From the NCBI GenBank assembly GCA_038030265.1, contig CM075941.1:37200164-37264163 (forward strand): 64,000 nt of DNA, read 5' to 3'. A program made the translations under genes and the position numbers. The notes beneath the pieces are model-generated. The model ran no database searches and was not told where the DNA came from. It worked only from the letters and a program-made list of their open reading frames with translations. Source of the stretch: Corythucha ciliata. Lineage: Eukaryota > Arthropoda > Insecta > Hemiptera > Tingidae. Positions 1-11,474 of the stretch are shown here, one piece after another (positions within the stretch are counted from its first letter, which is position 1; each line of letters begins with the position of its first letter).

Positions 1-544
1 AACCCAAATCGCTGTCTCTGACGCTGGTCACGGTGGATACGGCCACGGTGTGCACTGCGGCGGTCCGTGCTGCGAACCCGCACCCATGTGCTGCACCGCT
101 TGCAAAACTCACGTTGAAAACTGCGTCCGTCCCGTCGTCCAAGAGTGCGTCACCAGTGTTCCCGTTGTTCGCAACAAGATCCGCACTCAACAAGAATGCT
201 GCACCACTCACGTCCCAGTCTGTGACAAAGTCATCACCGAAGAACAAAAGAAAGTCGTACACCACGTCCCGATCCTTCGCAAGTACTGCCGCCCGGTTCA
301 TGAGTACCGTACCCGTCACGTTCCCGTCGTCAAGCAACGTTGCAAGTGCTACATGGAGCCCTACGTCGTACACGTCCCCTACGTCGAAAGATGGTGCCGT
401 CCCGTCGAAGAGTGCTGCACCTCTCACGTACCAGTTGTTCGTCACTTCCGTCGCCCAGTCGTCCTTCAACAAGTCCGTCAAGTTCCAGTTACCCAATGCA
501 AATGCCGCCCAGTGGCCCCTCCTTTAAAGAAAACTACATCTTGA
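1..544 (+). pseudogene. Truncated duplicate of gene A exon 2 (partial)
   Basis: The reading frame enters at base 2. Bases 1-515 appear identical to 676-1190, a constant offset of 675. It encodes residues about 24-194 of the gene A exon-2 product, with the same Cys-rich 18-residue repeats. After base 515 the sequence leaves the exon and runs into what is intron DNA in front of the second copy, adding ten foreign residues before a TGA at 542-544. The Pro-Cys tail is therefore missing. This is what one expects of a simple 675-bp tandem duplication (unit 516-1190 and a preceding unit starting outside the window) or of an assembly artefact. Exon 1 and the acceptor of this copy lie upstream of the window. 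If spliced, it would give a shortened protein. Confidence 0.75.
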
Positions 545-1190
545 AGAAGATTACGGGGAGAAACAGAGCTCAAATTGAATTCAATGTTGTTGTTTTGTTT
601 TTTTCAGGCATCTTGCTACGCTAATCTTGCTGGATGTGGTGCCGGTTATGGACCATTGGCCGGACATGAAGAAGCAACCCAAATCGCTGTCTCTGACGCT
701 GGTCACGGTGGATACGGCCACGGTGTGCACTGCGGCGGTCCGTGCTGCGAACCCGCACCCATGTGCTGCACCGCTTGCAAAACTCACGTTGAAAACTGCG
801 TCCGTCCCGTCGTCCAAGAGTGCGTCACCAGTGTTCCCGTTGTTCGCAACAAGATCCGCACTCAACAAGAATGCTGCACCACTCACGTCCCAGTCTGTGA
901 CAAAGTCATCACCGAAGAACAAAAGAAAGTCGTACACCACGTCCCGATCCTTCGCAAGTACTGCCGCCCGGTTCATGAGTACCGTACCCGTCACGTTCCC
1001 GTCGTCAAGCAACGTTGCAAGTGCTACATGGAGCCCTACGTCGTACACGTCCCCTACGTCGAAAGATGGTGCCGTCCCGTCGAAGAGTGCTGCACCTCTC
1101 ACGTACCAGTTGTTCGTCACTTCCGTCGCCCAGTCGTCCTTCAACAAGTCCGTCAAGTTCCAGTTACCCAATGCAAATGCCGCCCAGTGG
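516..1190 (+). repeat. 675-bp tandem duplication unit inside gene A
   Basis: The offset between matching bases is 675 throughout 1-515. The breakpoint at 515/516 mirrors the one at 1190/1191, so unit 2 spans intron tail plus most of exon 2, and unit 1 begins about 160 bases before the window. I see no mismatch between the copies, so the event is very recent or artefactual. Confidence 0.8.
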
Positions 1191-1351
1191 TTGAATCTGA
1201 ATTGAACTACGTTCCATGCAAGCAGCGTTTCATCAAGAACGTCGTTGAACAAAGAGCCAAGACTGTTTGCGAGCCTTACCCATGCCCGTGCCCATGCCCA
1301 TGCCCATGCCCATGCCCTTGCCCATACTCCGAAGGTCATTCCTGGTGCTAA
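608..1351 (+). CDS. Cys-rich 18-residue-repeat secreted protein, exon 2 (gene A)
   Basis: This is a terminal exon of 247 codons plus stop, preceded by a pyrimidine-rich acceptor (TTTTTTTCAG, ending at 607). The frame has an in-frame ATG at 575, but the CAG/GCA junction matches the exon-2 acceptors of genes B and C, so I take 608 as the exon start. The product has a Gly/Tyr/His N-part (exon residues 1-45), then a core with Val-Pro pairs at prolines 77, 95, 113, 131, 149, 167, 185 and 203, exactly 18 apart. RPV motifs sit ten residues before many of them. Paired cysteines (CC, CxC) are spread through the core. The tail is a run of Pro-Cys dipeptides (about 224-239), ending SWC. No enzyme motif is present. 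Exon 1 is not in the window and is expected to be a short signal-peptide exon as in the paralogues. Probable role is an extracellular disulfide-cross-linked structural protein (inference). Confidence 0.8.
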   Translation, partial: ASCYANLAGCGAGYGPLAGHEEATQIAVSDAGHGGYGHGVHCGGPCCEPAPMCCTACKTHVENCVRPVVQECVTSVPVVRNKIRTQQECCTTHVPVCDKVITEEQKKVVHHVPILRKYCRPVHEYRTRHVPVVKQRCKCYMEPYVVHVPYVERWCRPVEECCTSHVPVVRHFRRPVVLQQVRQVPVTQCKCRPVVESELNYVPCKQRFIKNVVEQRAKTVCEPYPCPCPCPCPCPCPCPYSEGHSWC

Positions 1352-1375
1352 GTTCTGACCCATCATTATTTAAAA

Positions 1376-1385
1376 AATAAATAAA
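1376..1385 (+). terminator. Overlapping poly(A) signals of gene A
   Basis: Two overlapping AATAAA hexamers lie 25-35 bases after the TAA stop of gene A. Confidence 0.7.
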
Positions 1386-4300
1386 TTTTCAACGCCAAAA
1401 AAACTAGTCTAACGTTTTTCCTAATTTTTTTTTTTTTCAACTCTCATTCGTTCTGGGACAAAATATCGAAATCCGCGTTCTATCGTACAAAATATTAGGT
1501 ACCGAATTTTCGTTAGGTTAACCTCACAGTTATTGTTAAACGAAGGAAGGAGCTAATAAAAGAATAGTTCGAAGGAATAAATCATTAGACACACATTCAA
1601 GGATTTATCATTGCAGTCTCGTTAAATACGAGTAAAGACTGTCAACGATAAATAACCTTGAATGTTCCAACGCCAAATTCTTCAAAAAGGACGGAAATAT
1701 CTTTCAAGATTAATAGATGGTTTAGCAGAAAAAATGAGAGAAGGTACTGACTCAATGCTAAGATGGTACTGGCCAGTATGCGTATAATTCACATCGTTAG
1801 ATTGATCTTCAAGAAATGGTCTACTTTATTTTTTTTTTTTGCCCTTAACTTACCTCTCTTTTCATTGTTTGTTTCTACGAGTCGTCTTTATCAGCTATAT
1901 GAGCCAATTTTCGTCTATTCCGTACTGGGATTTCAACGCAAAGTATAAGTCATAATCCTTCTCCATCCGGCACTTTTCTTGAATGTTGCTTATAATCTTG
2001 TCTTGAAAAATTAAAAAAGGTTAAATTTTACGAGTTGGTTCGGCCCATATATTTCTCAATATCCTCACCGAATAGTATCCAGTAGCAGAGAAAGCTTTCA
2101 TGCTCGCGCACCAACAATATCCCAGTGTTTTGGCACAATGGTGGAAGGTGTTCACTGTTGAACAATACTAAAAACCATAATAAGCACCATATTAAAGCCC
2201 AAATTACTTGATTAATTCACAAATCTGCGAACAGATTGAAAAATGAGTATTGCCAGTAAGCTAATCGTTCAGTGGAAAAGTTGTGAGAATGCGGCATGTC
2301 TGAGTAAAAGCCTGAATGTCACACACCGAGCTGCAGGCTGCAGTGATGAATGAGTGGAGCCAGTGAGCCAGTCAGGGGCGTTTCTGACTAATATTATGGG
2401 TTTCTTATTTATTTATTTATTGTTTTAATTTAAGGCATCGACGGCCAAAGTCATTATCGTTATTACTTATAAATTACTATTATTTATTTTCTCACGTTTG
2501 GTCCCTAATAACATAGGTAACCAATACATTAATACTTGACTTTACTTCATCGTTATTTTTTTATTTTAGTCCGCATAACACGCCCAAAAAAATGATGAAA
2601 TGAGACATTAAAAAACTGGACTCCAGAGAAGCGAGTTCAGAATTTTCATTGGTGTAATTGTTTTCGATTTAGGAATTTCCTATCCTATATGTATTTTTAA
2701 AAACAAAGGGTAAAATAAGTGTAACAGAACCAGAAGGGGAGGGGTGAGTTTCCATTTGGGAAAAGCGAACGGAAGAAATGACAAGAAAAATCGTCCGAAG
2801 ACACGAGGATGCACAATTTGCTCAGCCACATCACCCTGTGACAGCTCGCATACTCGTAATCGGAAGTCGTCCGGGGGGGTTCCTATTAACTTAATTACAT
2901 TGTGTAAGCACCCCAAGAATGTCTGTTTTATGATATTGCTCAACAAACTCCCTCTCTGGCTTTCCGTAGTGGCCGCGATCGTCCCCACGGGTGCGTTGAG
3001 TAAGGGCAAACCTTAAAGCACCGTCTACATAGAACGCTAAGACGCTGTCGCAGGACGCAAGAGAGAACGCAGGACGCAACGCAGGAGTTGGACCAACTCC
3101 AAAAAAGTCATTGGGTTTGGGCAAAAAACGCCGTGGGTTCGGGCAAACGATTCTGAGAAAAAGCGGCGGGTTTTGGCAAATGCGATAATTTGTGATCAGT
3201 GGAAATCTCGGTGATTTTTAATCGCCGAAACTAAAAGTTTCCAGTGTGCGAGGGCCCTTAATGTTTTGGTCGGTAACGTAAGACCTCCACATCGTAACCA
3301 GCTTGCCTAACATGACACTCGTGCTTTTTTTCATCGGATTTACAGCTCCTGAAAAGAATAATTATGGGGAAAATATTCGCGAGCAGAACCTTTCCTCGCC
3401 GTGACAAAAACTGCCTCAATATTCACGTCCAATCGCTCACCGGTCAACCGATTTTCCTAATCTCACGGCTTTCTGATTTAATCGCGCTGAAGAAAGCTTG
3501 CCCAAAAACATTGTTCACCTTTGCCCTATGTCATTGCGATTTCAACGTCCTTTCACTTCCCAATCCCATTTGCCCTAACTCCCTAAGTCATTCTCCCCGT
3601 CCCCACAACCCCCGCCAATAAAAATAGATCACTCCCCTTTAAATCTTTGTTACCGTCCTTGCCGCGTGCAGTTTCTTATCATTCCAATATCTCCGATAGT
3701 GTTCGATATATTGTTTCATTATTTGCGGTAATTTTGACATAAATTACTCATTGTAGATGATTGGAATTGAGAGTGTGAGTCTTACCGTGCACCTATCAGT
3801 TGTCAGCATCAGGACTAGCAATTGAGTCGTCATCGTGCCTTCGTTGCTGTCGTCAAGTTTGGCCTCGATCGCCGGTTGAAAGATAAGCCTTTAAATCATG
3901 TTATTTTTAGGAATAAAAATAGGTTGTATCTCTAATCCCTCTTGACTTTAGTAGGCATATCACAGAATATTGCATCGTGTGATTGGGGCTTAGTATGAGC
4001 GTAGCTAGTTCAAGACAGAAGGGTGGCAGTCTTCTTTCGTATTCCCCTCAGCCCTCGAGCATATTAGCTTCGACAAGGAACGCGTCAGTTAGAACGTGGA
4101 TGAGGGGTTCAAGAGGTTCTGGTTAGTTTTTGTCGGCTCATGCGCATTCTATACGTCTATTTTCAGAGGCACAGTTAGATTTTTGGGCCGTAAAAATCCT
4201 GGAGGAATAGATGGGCCGGCTCCTTCTGCCTACCCAAGGTAAGGAACCTTCAAAGACGAGTAGACGCATATGGCGTCATGCTCGTTCTTATCAGTTTAAT

Positions 4301-4425
4301 AAGAATGGTTGGGGGTTGTTTGTTGACATCCACAAAACATCAACAAAAGGTGGATTTTACAAGACTGATAATTGATAAGAGCGAACTTGGCGTCTGTGAT
4401 TTTACCTGTCTGATTATAGGTTCTC
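1386..4425. other. Intergenic, no gene recognised
   Basis: AT-rich DNA with only short frames that look like chance. A short direct repeat of ACGCAGGACGCAA type lies near 3045-3085. I see no conserved domain, splice-bounded exon or complete mobile element. Confidence 0.5.
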
Positions 4426-4429
4426 TACC

Positions 4430-4711
4430 CAAGGTGACTAAACTTTACTATAGGTGCCGCAGTTTTCCCCCTGGCCATCGGTCGGGAGGGGTGGAGACTG
4501 ACGTCACCAGCAGTCGTTTTCTCTCAGTTGCTCACACTAGAGCAGCAAAACAAGTTAATTTTGAAATTAACGGTTATGAATGCTCAAATTAATCATAGCC
4601 CAATAACAATTAACTGGGTCCAGCGCAAAGGTACTTGGATTGCTCGTGAAATAGATGAAGGACAGTAATGACCGAAGATCTGCGGCACCTATAGAAAGCT
4701 TAGTCACCTTG
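4430..4711. mobile_element. MITE, CAAGGTGACTA family, copy 1
   Basis: The ends are inverted: CAAGGTGACTAAACTTTACT at the left and a matching AGTCACCTTG at the right, and the similarity continues through the TATAGGTGCCGCAG part. The flanking 8-mers TCTCTACC and TACCTACC agree at six of eight positions, suggesting a decayed 8-bp target duplication. A second copy lies at 35918-36205. Non-coding. An 8-bp duplication would fit the hAT superfamily. Confidence 0.8.
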
Positions 4712-4715
4712 TACC

Positions 4716-5480
4716 TACCGGTCTCTAAAATTTCCATGACTAGATGAGTTGGCAATTCATGACTTCTGGGAGTTTCTATGCGAACAATTTAAAGTTTTTT
4801 TTTTTCTAATAATAATCCTTCCGTTACTTTGTTTTTTTGAGGTCGATTTCACAGCCGAAGTTGGACTTACTATTTTATACAAATTATTCGCGGTTTCTGG
4901 AGGCATTTTGTGGCTGAAACTATTTAGCTTCGAATGATTTTAATTAGCGGGTATTTATCGTTCTGGGGGCCGGATATTAGACTGAAGTTCACGCCCACCG
5001 CAGAAGAAAGCCTGAAACTTGCAAGTGTCGAGGAAATAGGTCATTGCCAAGTAGTTCATTAACCCAAAATTCGGCGTCAACCGAGGAAAACCGTCAATTT
5101 GACCCCGGAAGCTGAATAAGCACAGATAAAAGGTCGTTATAACTGTCAAAACCTACAAAACCTAACATTTCTGCTGGAAAACTGTCGTTGTTGCATTCTG
5201 ACTGTGTTGAATAACAGACAATCCCCCCCCCCCCCAGAAAGTGATAATTTTTGGAACCAAACAAGGAATTTTTGTCTCCTGGGACGGTAACTGCGCGGTA
5301 ATTTAGCCCCCCCAAACTGGACTCTTCCCTCGTAGAGACGAATGGTTCCTTGGCAAAAACTCACGGGCCTGTAAACTGTTGAGATACAGTCTTCAACATT
5401 CGCGTAGACCAGCTCATGATCTTAGGAAAGGCTTAGGAGTTTTTTCTTAGAAGATCGCAAGCAATGTCTGATACTGAAGA
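4716..5480. other. Intergenic, no gene recognised
   Basis: No supported gene. Short frames only, including one over a C-run near 5223-5235. Confidence 0.45.
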
Positions 5481-6050
5481 GGCTCAGGAAAATTGAGATT
5501 TTTACGGAGCCGAAGAAAAATAGTTTTTTAGTGAGCCCAATCTGTGAAATGGGTCATTTCAATGAGGGTACACTGTGAAATTGGTTTTCAGCAAACCAAA
5601 AACCCACGAAGTTTGATTTTCAGAAAGCCCAAAACCCAAAAAAAATTGGTTCTCAGGGAGCCCAAAACCCACGAAATTTGGAATTTACTTCATCAGCTAA
5701 AAAAATCCGCGAAATCACTGTTTTAGGGAGCCAAAGCCCTCAAATTGGTTCACTAATCCCACGAATTTTCGGTTTTAAACTTGATGAGCCAAAATCGTAA
5801 ATTGCTTTGATTAGTGTGCTAAAACCGCGTAACTGTGGTTTTGATTTAGACGACCCTGTGAAATTGTGGGTTCATAAAAAATCTGCGAAATTTTGGCGTT
5901 TTGGCGATTGAAGTTCGATATATATATATTTGTGATCCAGACATGCGAAAATTTTTTTTTGATGAGAAAAACACAAAAGATTGGCTTTTAAATTAAACAA
6001 CCCCGTGCGAAATTTGTTTTTCAGCGGCTAACTTGGGAAAGGAAGTGAGC
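5480..6050 (+). repeat. Decayed ~30-nt tandem array, CCCACGAAATT type, forward
   Basis: A degenerate unit recurs about every 30 nt: a gagcc-aaaaCCCACGAAATTtGG-TTTTCAG pattern, clearest at 5590-5700. Spacing and sequence drift strongly, as in an old minisatellite. The same family returns in reverse orientation at 6490-7300 and forward at 9060-9750, 29860-30300 and 37110-37460. Confidence 0.65.
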
Positions 6051-6490
6051 CCATCCCCCAACCCAGGGAACCCCCTCCCCCCAGGGAGGTCCAGTGTCAT
6101 ACCCGGCCCCGGGGCGTCAACATTAATAAAGACGGCCCGGCCTGCTTCATCGGCCATCAATGTTGCATGAAAATGACTGCGTTGTTCATATTTTTTGCTT
6201 CATCATTTTACAGTGCAGAAATGTGTTGCGAGACAGGGACCCGTAGCAGTCCGTTTGTGACTATAAAATCATTCTTTCAGGTTCAGTTAGCTCAATAGTA
6301 TCAGCAGGGCATATCAGCTCTGGGGACCTATTTAGTAAAACTTAGCCCCGGCGCTATGCCACCCTTCTTGTCTACAAACATATTTTCCAATTCTGAACAT
6401 TACTGAATAGGCCCCCTGGGCGCCTTATTCACTAGAAGTTAGTGCCCACGCTATCCACCCGTCCTCCCCGGAATAGAACATATGTTTTTG
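6050..6490. other. Spacer between opposed arrays, GC-rich repeat fragment
   Basis: A GC-rich patch (6050-6160: runs of C, then GGCCCGGCCTGCTTCAT) resembles 10425-10510, which shares the order of a purine/pyrimidine-run head, a GCCCGGCC-like core and TAAAGAC. Probably a fragment of an interspersed repeat. Confidence 0.4.
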
Positions 6491-7300
6491 CCAACAAATT
6501 TTGCGCCTCAAAACCCCAATTTCACGTATTTTGTTTTTAATTTCATTTAGGAGATTTGCACACATCTCGTGAATTTGGTACCTTTAAAACCCGAATTTCT
6601 GGGATTTTCGCCTGATCGATCGTGGCTTTAGCCATCAATAGATAAAATCAGTTTCGTATGTTCGGTTATAGTATGTGCTTACCTGAGTCGCAAAAACTTT
6701 GGCGGAAAATGAAAAACGGAAAGACAATATTCGTAATTTTTGGCTTTTCAAGATCCAATTTCTCTCTTCTATAATCAAATGTTCAACATTTGGCATCTGA
6801 AAAATCAAATTTCATGATTTTTGTTATTTGCTCCCCAAATTTTGCGGATTTTCCCGCTTTTAAAAACGGGATTTCGTCGGCTTCGCTCTTACCAAAATGA
6901 GTTCCGCAAGTTATTCAGGCTATTCAGAAAATTAATTTTGTCTGTTTCAAAAACCAAAGTCCAAAGATTTGGCGTATTAAAAACCAAAATGTCGTCATTT
7001 TGGCCCTTACAAATCCTACGTTTTGCGTATTTCCAATCTTTCAAAACCTAATTTCGTGGATTTGGCTCAATCCAACCCTAATTTCATAGATTCGTGGGGG
7101 GGGGGGTATTAAGTAAAATTAGCGCATTTGAACAATGCGCATTGAATTGCGGTAAGGAAGTATTCGTTAGGGCAGGTGCTAAATTGTACTGAATAAGCCC
7201 CCCCCCCCACCGGGAGGTACTTCACAAATTCACAAACAAAATTTCGTGGGCTTGGCTCTTTTTAAAATCAATTTTTTTCAAATTTCGCCCCTGAAATAAC
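6490..7300 (-). repeat. Decayed ~30-nt tandem array, CCCACGAAATT type, reverse
   Basis: Repeated AATTTCGTGG/CCAATTTC...TTTGGC motifs are the reverse complement of the 5480-6050 unit. Together the two arrays form a head-to-head pair around a ~440-bp spacer. Two G/C runs (7097-7106 and 7199-7208) interrupt it. Confidence 0.6.
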
Positions 7301-8340
7301 TCTAGACTTGCTCCTGTAGCTTAAAATATTCTGACAATGATAGGAAAAGCCGGTACTACAAATTTCCAGGCGTGGCTAAATATTTCCTTCGGGTATCACC
7401 GGGTTGAGTGACTACAACTGGGTCACTATAACTGGGAAACGAAATATTAGGTAGACCAAAATTGCTGCTCATTCCGACATTCTTCCAGGAAATACCTCTT
7501 TTAGTGTTTTGCCGTGCAAAATTCTCATATTTTTAGCGGGCGCTACGCAATGCTGCTGAACTACTCAGTATTCACACTGCTCCGTCTCAATATAACTATT
7601 ATTTTTCTGTTAGAGTTAGGTCGTCAATTCGTGCAATGCGCTCTGATGAATTCTGCTCAAATTGTACTTTGATCGATACGTGTTTCATGCAGTATAACTC
7701 TTCTTTTACAATCCCTCGGGAGTCTTGTGACGAGGCGTTCTTTTTTAGGCTTATGTGCTTGGGTAATTTTGAGTTTTTATAACCCAATTTCAATCGGTAG
7801 GAATTATTTTATTGCCTAAAAAACCTTCGAAAAAAGCTACGGCTAATAGCTGTTTGCTATCAATAGCTACGAATAAAATCCCTGAGGGTGGCCTGTTATT
7901 GAAGCCCAGTTTTGGATAAATACAGGTTTGGAAATCGTGTGAAAAGAGATATTTAACCCAATTTTTGAATTATGTTCAACCACACAATGTTGCCGCCAAA
8001 GAATATAGCACGATCGTAGTACCTTCTGGTGGATTCCAGTGGCACTGAACCTAGTTATGAGTCCTATCTTTCACGACCGTGAGGATTGCCTTGGCGTTCT
8101 TTTACAGTAGGATTTATTTGATCTTGACTTGGATCATACAGTTTCCCATAGGTATTGAACGAGCTAATTGTTAGTGGAAATGTTTTGTGCAAACAATAAC
8201 AGGTATACATGGAATTGGCGCTTATTAATTTTCCCCCACTCCGTGTCGTATTTAGGCGGGGGCCCGACGGGCCTGGGCCCCGCGTCTAGGGAGCCCCGGA
8301 TTGTGCAGTTTTCTTTTTCCCAACGTGGGAACAAAGATAC
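7300..8340. other. Intergenic, no gene recognised
   Basis: No convincing gene. A palindromic GC-rich patch around 8255-8300 (GGGCCC repeats) resembles the end of an interspersed repeat. Confidence 0.4.
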
Positions 8341-8720
8341 TCATCATCAATAGCGCTCAATCGTGGCTAAAATTGACAACTTCACAACTATAAACAAGAC
8401 TAAGTGCTAATTCGCGGCTAGCATTAAGACCAACCAATTCACAGCCAAAATATAGAAAATTCATGGTTTCCAACCACTTAGTGACTGACATAAAGTGCTA
8501 ATTCATGTCTAATGCGAAAGAAATTGCTAATTCGTGGCTAAAATCGAAAAAAAAATCATATTGTCGACTAAAATGTGTGAAAAGCGTTTATTGAGAAAAA
8601 ACGCTCCAAAAGTTGAGAAAACTCCATTGACTGTTAAAATTGAGAAAGCTGCTACAGCGAATAACATTTTTAAAAAACGCTAATTCTGGGCTAAAAGCGG
8701 AAAAAATAGCTGTTTCATGG
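8340..8720 (+). repeat. Decayed ~29-nt tandem array, GCTAATTCGCGG type
   Basis: The unit core GCTAATTCGCGGCTAAAATT followed by GAGAAAAA recurs in degenerate form, with GCTAATTCGTGGC and CTAAAATTGA recognisable several times. The same family occurs at 18839-19480, 44260-45130 (reverse), 56280-56640, 57240-57780 and 61680-62220. Confidence 0.65.
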
Positions 8721-9059
8721 AAGTGGCGTAGCCCAGCCTTTGATTTAGGGGTGGGCAGCTTCACGTGAGCACAAGTCAGTTGAATCCCAATGACTATTGC
8801 AGGCTTATATTCGGTGATGAGTCCACAGAAAAAGATCTCGGTAATTTATCAACGCATAACCATTAAGTTAACTCGTCGTCCTGGTAGGGAAACTGCGGCA
8901 ATTTAGTCCCCAAAACTAGGACTCTTCTGTCGAATGGCGGCTCCTTTTCAGGAACTTGCAGGCCTGTAAACTGTCAAGTCTGTCTTCAACACAAGCGTTC
9001 TACCAGCTCACAGGCGAAGATCGCATTTTCTGAGAAGATCGCATGATGCCTGTTGCTGA

Positions 9060-9750
9060 AGGTCACACGAAATTGAGAGGAAAAAATGCTTTTCCACCTA
9101 TGAAATTGATCATTTCAACGAGCCAACCCATACGGTATTGGGTTTTACGGGTAAATTTGGGTTTACGGCAAGCCTAAAACCTACGAAATTGGATTTTCAG
9201 CAATCCTAAAAAGTAAAAACCCACGAAATTTGGTTTTCAGCATGCCCAAAACCCACGAAATAGGGATTTTAGTTCTTCAGCGGGAAACGGCCCCACGAAA
9301 CTAGCATTTTAGTGAGCCAAGGAGTGCAAAATTGGTTCTATAGCAAGAAAAATCCAACGAAATTTGCGTTTTAATTAGCAAAATCAGCTATCTCAATGAG
9401 CAAAATATAATTTCGCATAGTCGTGACTATGGGTCCGTCGTAAAACTATAACACGATTAATTGCGATTAACCCTCCTCTCTTATTTTACATGTGCTGAAA
9501 TAAAACCTCATCAAGTGCTGACAAAGTGCTGCAATTTTTTGAGTTTCACAACGGGGCAAATGCTTTGATTAGTGTGATAATTGTGCTCAGCGAGTGAAAT
9601 TTGAGATAATCTTTTTTTTCGTTTTCCCGCTACAAAAAGCCGCGAAATTAGATTTTCAGCAATAAAACAACCGTGAAATTAGGGTTTCTATGAGCCAGAA
9701 CCCTGACAATTGGTTAGTACGTAGTTAGAAAAATCAGCGAAAAGGCCCCC
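9060..9750 (+). repeat. Decayed ~30-nt tandem array, CCCACGAAATT type
   Basis: AAACCCACGAAATTtGGTTTTCAGC-like units recur between 9170 and 9370 and become weaker to 9750. Confidence 0.6.
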
Positions 9751-9796
9751 TCCGTACAGGATGGCTGGATCCGCCTGTGCATTAACTCAGTACTAA

Positions 9797-10164
9797 GGGG
9801 GATTTGTACACGTGTTTCCTCGACCCCCCTCCAATCATACCTCGCCTACTCTGCGTTACGGAAATTACCGCCGTATTTCTGCATCAATCGTGGACTTCAA
9901 GGGCTCATTTAAATCTTCAGGAAATTCCACACAACTGTACGATCTTGCTTTCCTAAATAAGTCGTCGAAAGAGTGTGAATTTTCAAGGTAAAAGTTTATG
10001 TGCGTTTTACAGTTATTTTAGGGATGAAATATGAAAAAGAAAGATCGTATTTAAATGAGCCCTTGAAGTCCAGGATTGGTGCAGAAATACGGCGGTAATT
10101 TCCATAACGCGGAGTAGGCGAGGTATGATTGGAGGGGGTCGAGGAAACACATGTGCAACTCCCC
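9797..10164. mobile_element. TTAA-flanked MITE, copy 1
   Basis: Long inverted ends: GGGGGATTTGTACACGTGTT at the left against AACACATGTGCAACTCCCC at the right. Pairing extends more than 100 bases inward through GCCTACTCTGCGTTACGG and GCCGTATTTCTGCATC. It is flanked by CTAA (9793-9796, one base off) and TTAA (10165-10168). Non-coding. Related copies lie at 32105-32404 and 36712-37105. TTAA target sites are typical of piggyBac-type elements. Confidence 0.85.
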
Positions 10165-10174
10165 TTAACAAAAA

Positions 10175-10255
10175 AAAATGCATCAAAATTTATTTAAACA
10201 ATGTTAGAGTTTGGTAACTCCAACCAAACTCCCGGTGGTGGAATTCACCATTAGT
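10175..10255 (-). mobile_element. Fragment of GGTGAATTTCACCACC MITE
   Basis: The reverse complement of this stretch matches 30597-30680: the GTTAGAGTTtGGTAACTCCAAC block and the TCACCATTA end are both shared. Only one half of the element is present. Confidence 0.65.
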
Positions 10256-10775
10256 AAGCAAGACACACAAAATATTTGTTTTTGCGAAAAAAATAGTTTG
10301 AAAAATGTTTTGAATTATAGGGAACTTTGTTTTCGAGACTAGTGGAGGGAAACTCCCCACCCCTGCCCCGCACTGGCTATACGCCCCTTGTTTGTAGCTA
10401 AAAGAAAAAATTGTGCAGTCATGAAGTGCCCCCTCCCTCCACGTAGCATGGAGGGGCCCCGATGTTATGCCGGGCCTGGGGACCCAGCTTCAGTAAAGAC
10501 AGCCCAGCCCCTACTCCTTCACCACTATTGTTTTTATACGTTGCTACTATCACCTTTGGATCAACACTTCAATCGATTAGCTTTTGCTGGGAGTGCTGGT
10601 CAAAGGCGACTTCAGAGTCTGGATGCATTTTAGTGAACCCTGGCAACATTGCTGATTGCTGTTTGCAATCGCTTGTGACAGGTATTTTGGAGTATATCGA
10701 TATGAAACCTTAACTTCCTGCCCCCAACGGGGAACATGGAAGTGAAAGAGAAAGAAAAAAAGCAGTAATCAACAT
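10255..10775. other. Intergenic with GC-rich repeat fragment
   Basis: The 10425-10510 patch resembles the one at 6050-6160. No supported gene. Confidence 0.4.
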
Positions 10776-10777
10776 AC

Positions 10778-11014
10778 CTAGGGAAGGTGAGTTGTTGATC
10801 ACTAGGCGTTGGCTAAAAGTGGGAGAGGTGCCACAATGTAATGAGCTTTCATCCGCGCTGCAGCCATCACTCACACCATTTATTTCATGTTCACAATACA
10901 TGGGATCACTGAGGTTGTCCGGCATAGACATAATTAAATTGGCGGGCTTTGTTTGAAGTGATCTGTTTTCCTTTTTATCCCTGAGTACCGCGCGAAATTG
11001 TAGAAGCGAAACAA
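10778..11014 (-). CDS. Putative internal exon of an unidentified gene
   Basis: On the minus strand a 237-nt open segment (79 codons, phase 1 at both ends) is bounded by a pyrimidine-rich acceptor ending CCAG (at 11015) and a donor reading CTAG/GTATGT (from 10777). The encoded stretch is mixed-composition, unlike the low-complexity neighbours, and includes MSMPDNLSDPMYCEHEINGV and four cysteines. I do not recognise a domain, and I find no partner exon nearby. A chance frame is the alternative. Confidence 0.35.
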
Positions 11015-11402
11015 CTGGAAAAGAGTAAAAATAATAAATCACTTTCGGAATATAAAACGTAATCCAGCTATTGATCAGATCAGATTGAAACTACAAAAAC
11101 AATAATTACTCCTATATTTTGGTTTTAATGCGTAAGTTTACACAACAATCACTCCTAAGCGTCGGGGAGAACGTTCTGCTCTCCGCGTAAGGCTTCGATT
11201 ATAAAAAAAAATAACTCGATACGAAAAATGACAGTACAGTACGATAAAAACGCAGAATTTCTCTTATTGAATATCTGTGGTTTCAGTTATCATCTCACGT
11301 TAAGGAAATATAATCGGAAAAGGTAGAACATGCAACACTTGGAAATATCTTTTAAATCATTTCATTGGAGTTATTTCCGCCAATTCACAGATATGAATTT
11401 TC

Positions 11403-11411
11403 AAATAAATA
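11403..11411 (+). promoter_or_regulatory. TATA-like box of gene B
   Basis: AAATAAATA starts 72 bases before the gene B ATG. The same distance holds for both gene C copies, and 71 for the minus-strand gene. Confidence 0.6.
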
Positions 11412-11474
11412 CTGCCAACATTTCCCTTCAACATTACACTTTCCGCTCAACCACTAGACGGAACTGAAGTTAGG

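Noticed and set aside
575..607. In-frame ATG at 575 as the start of gene A
   Set aside because: The 11 extra residues are translated polypyrimidine tract. The TTTTTTTCAG acceptor and the paralogues' exon structure show 608 as the exon start.
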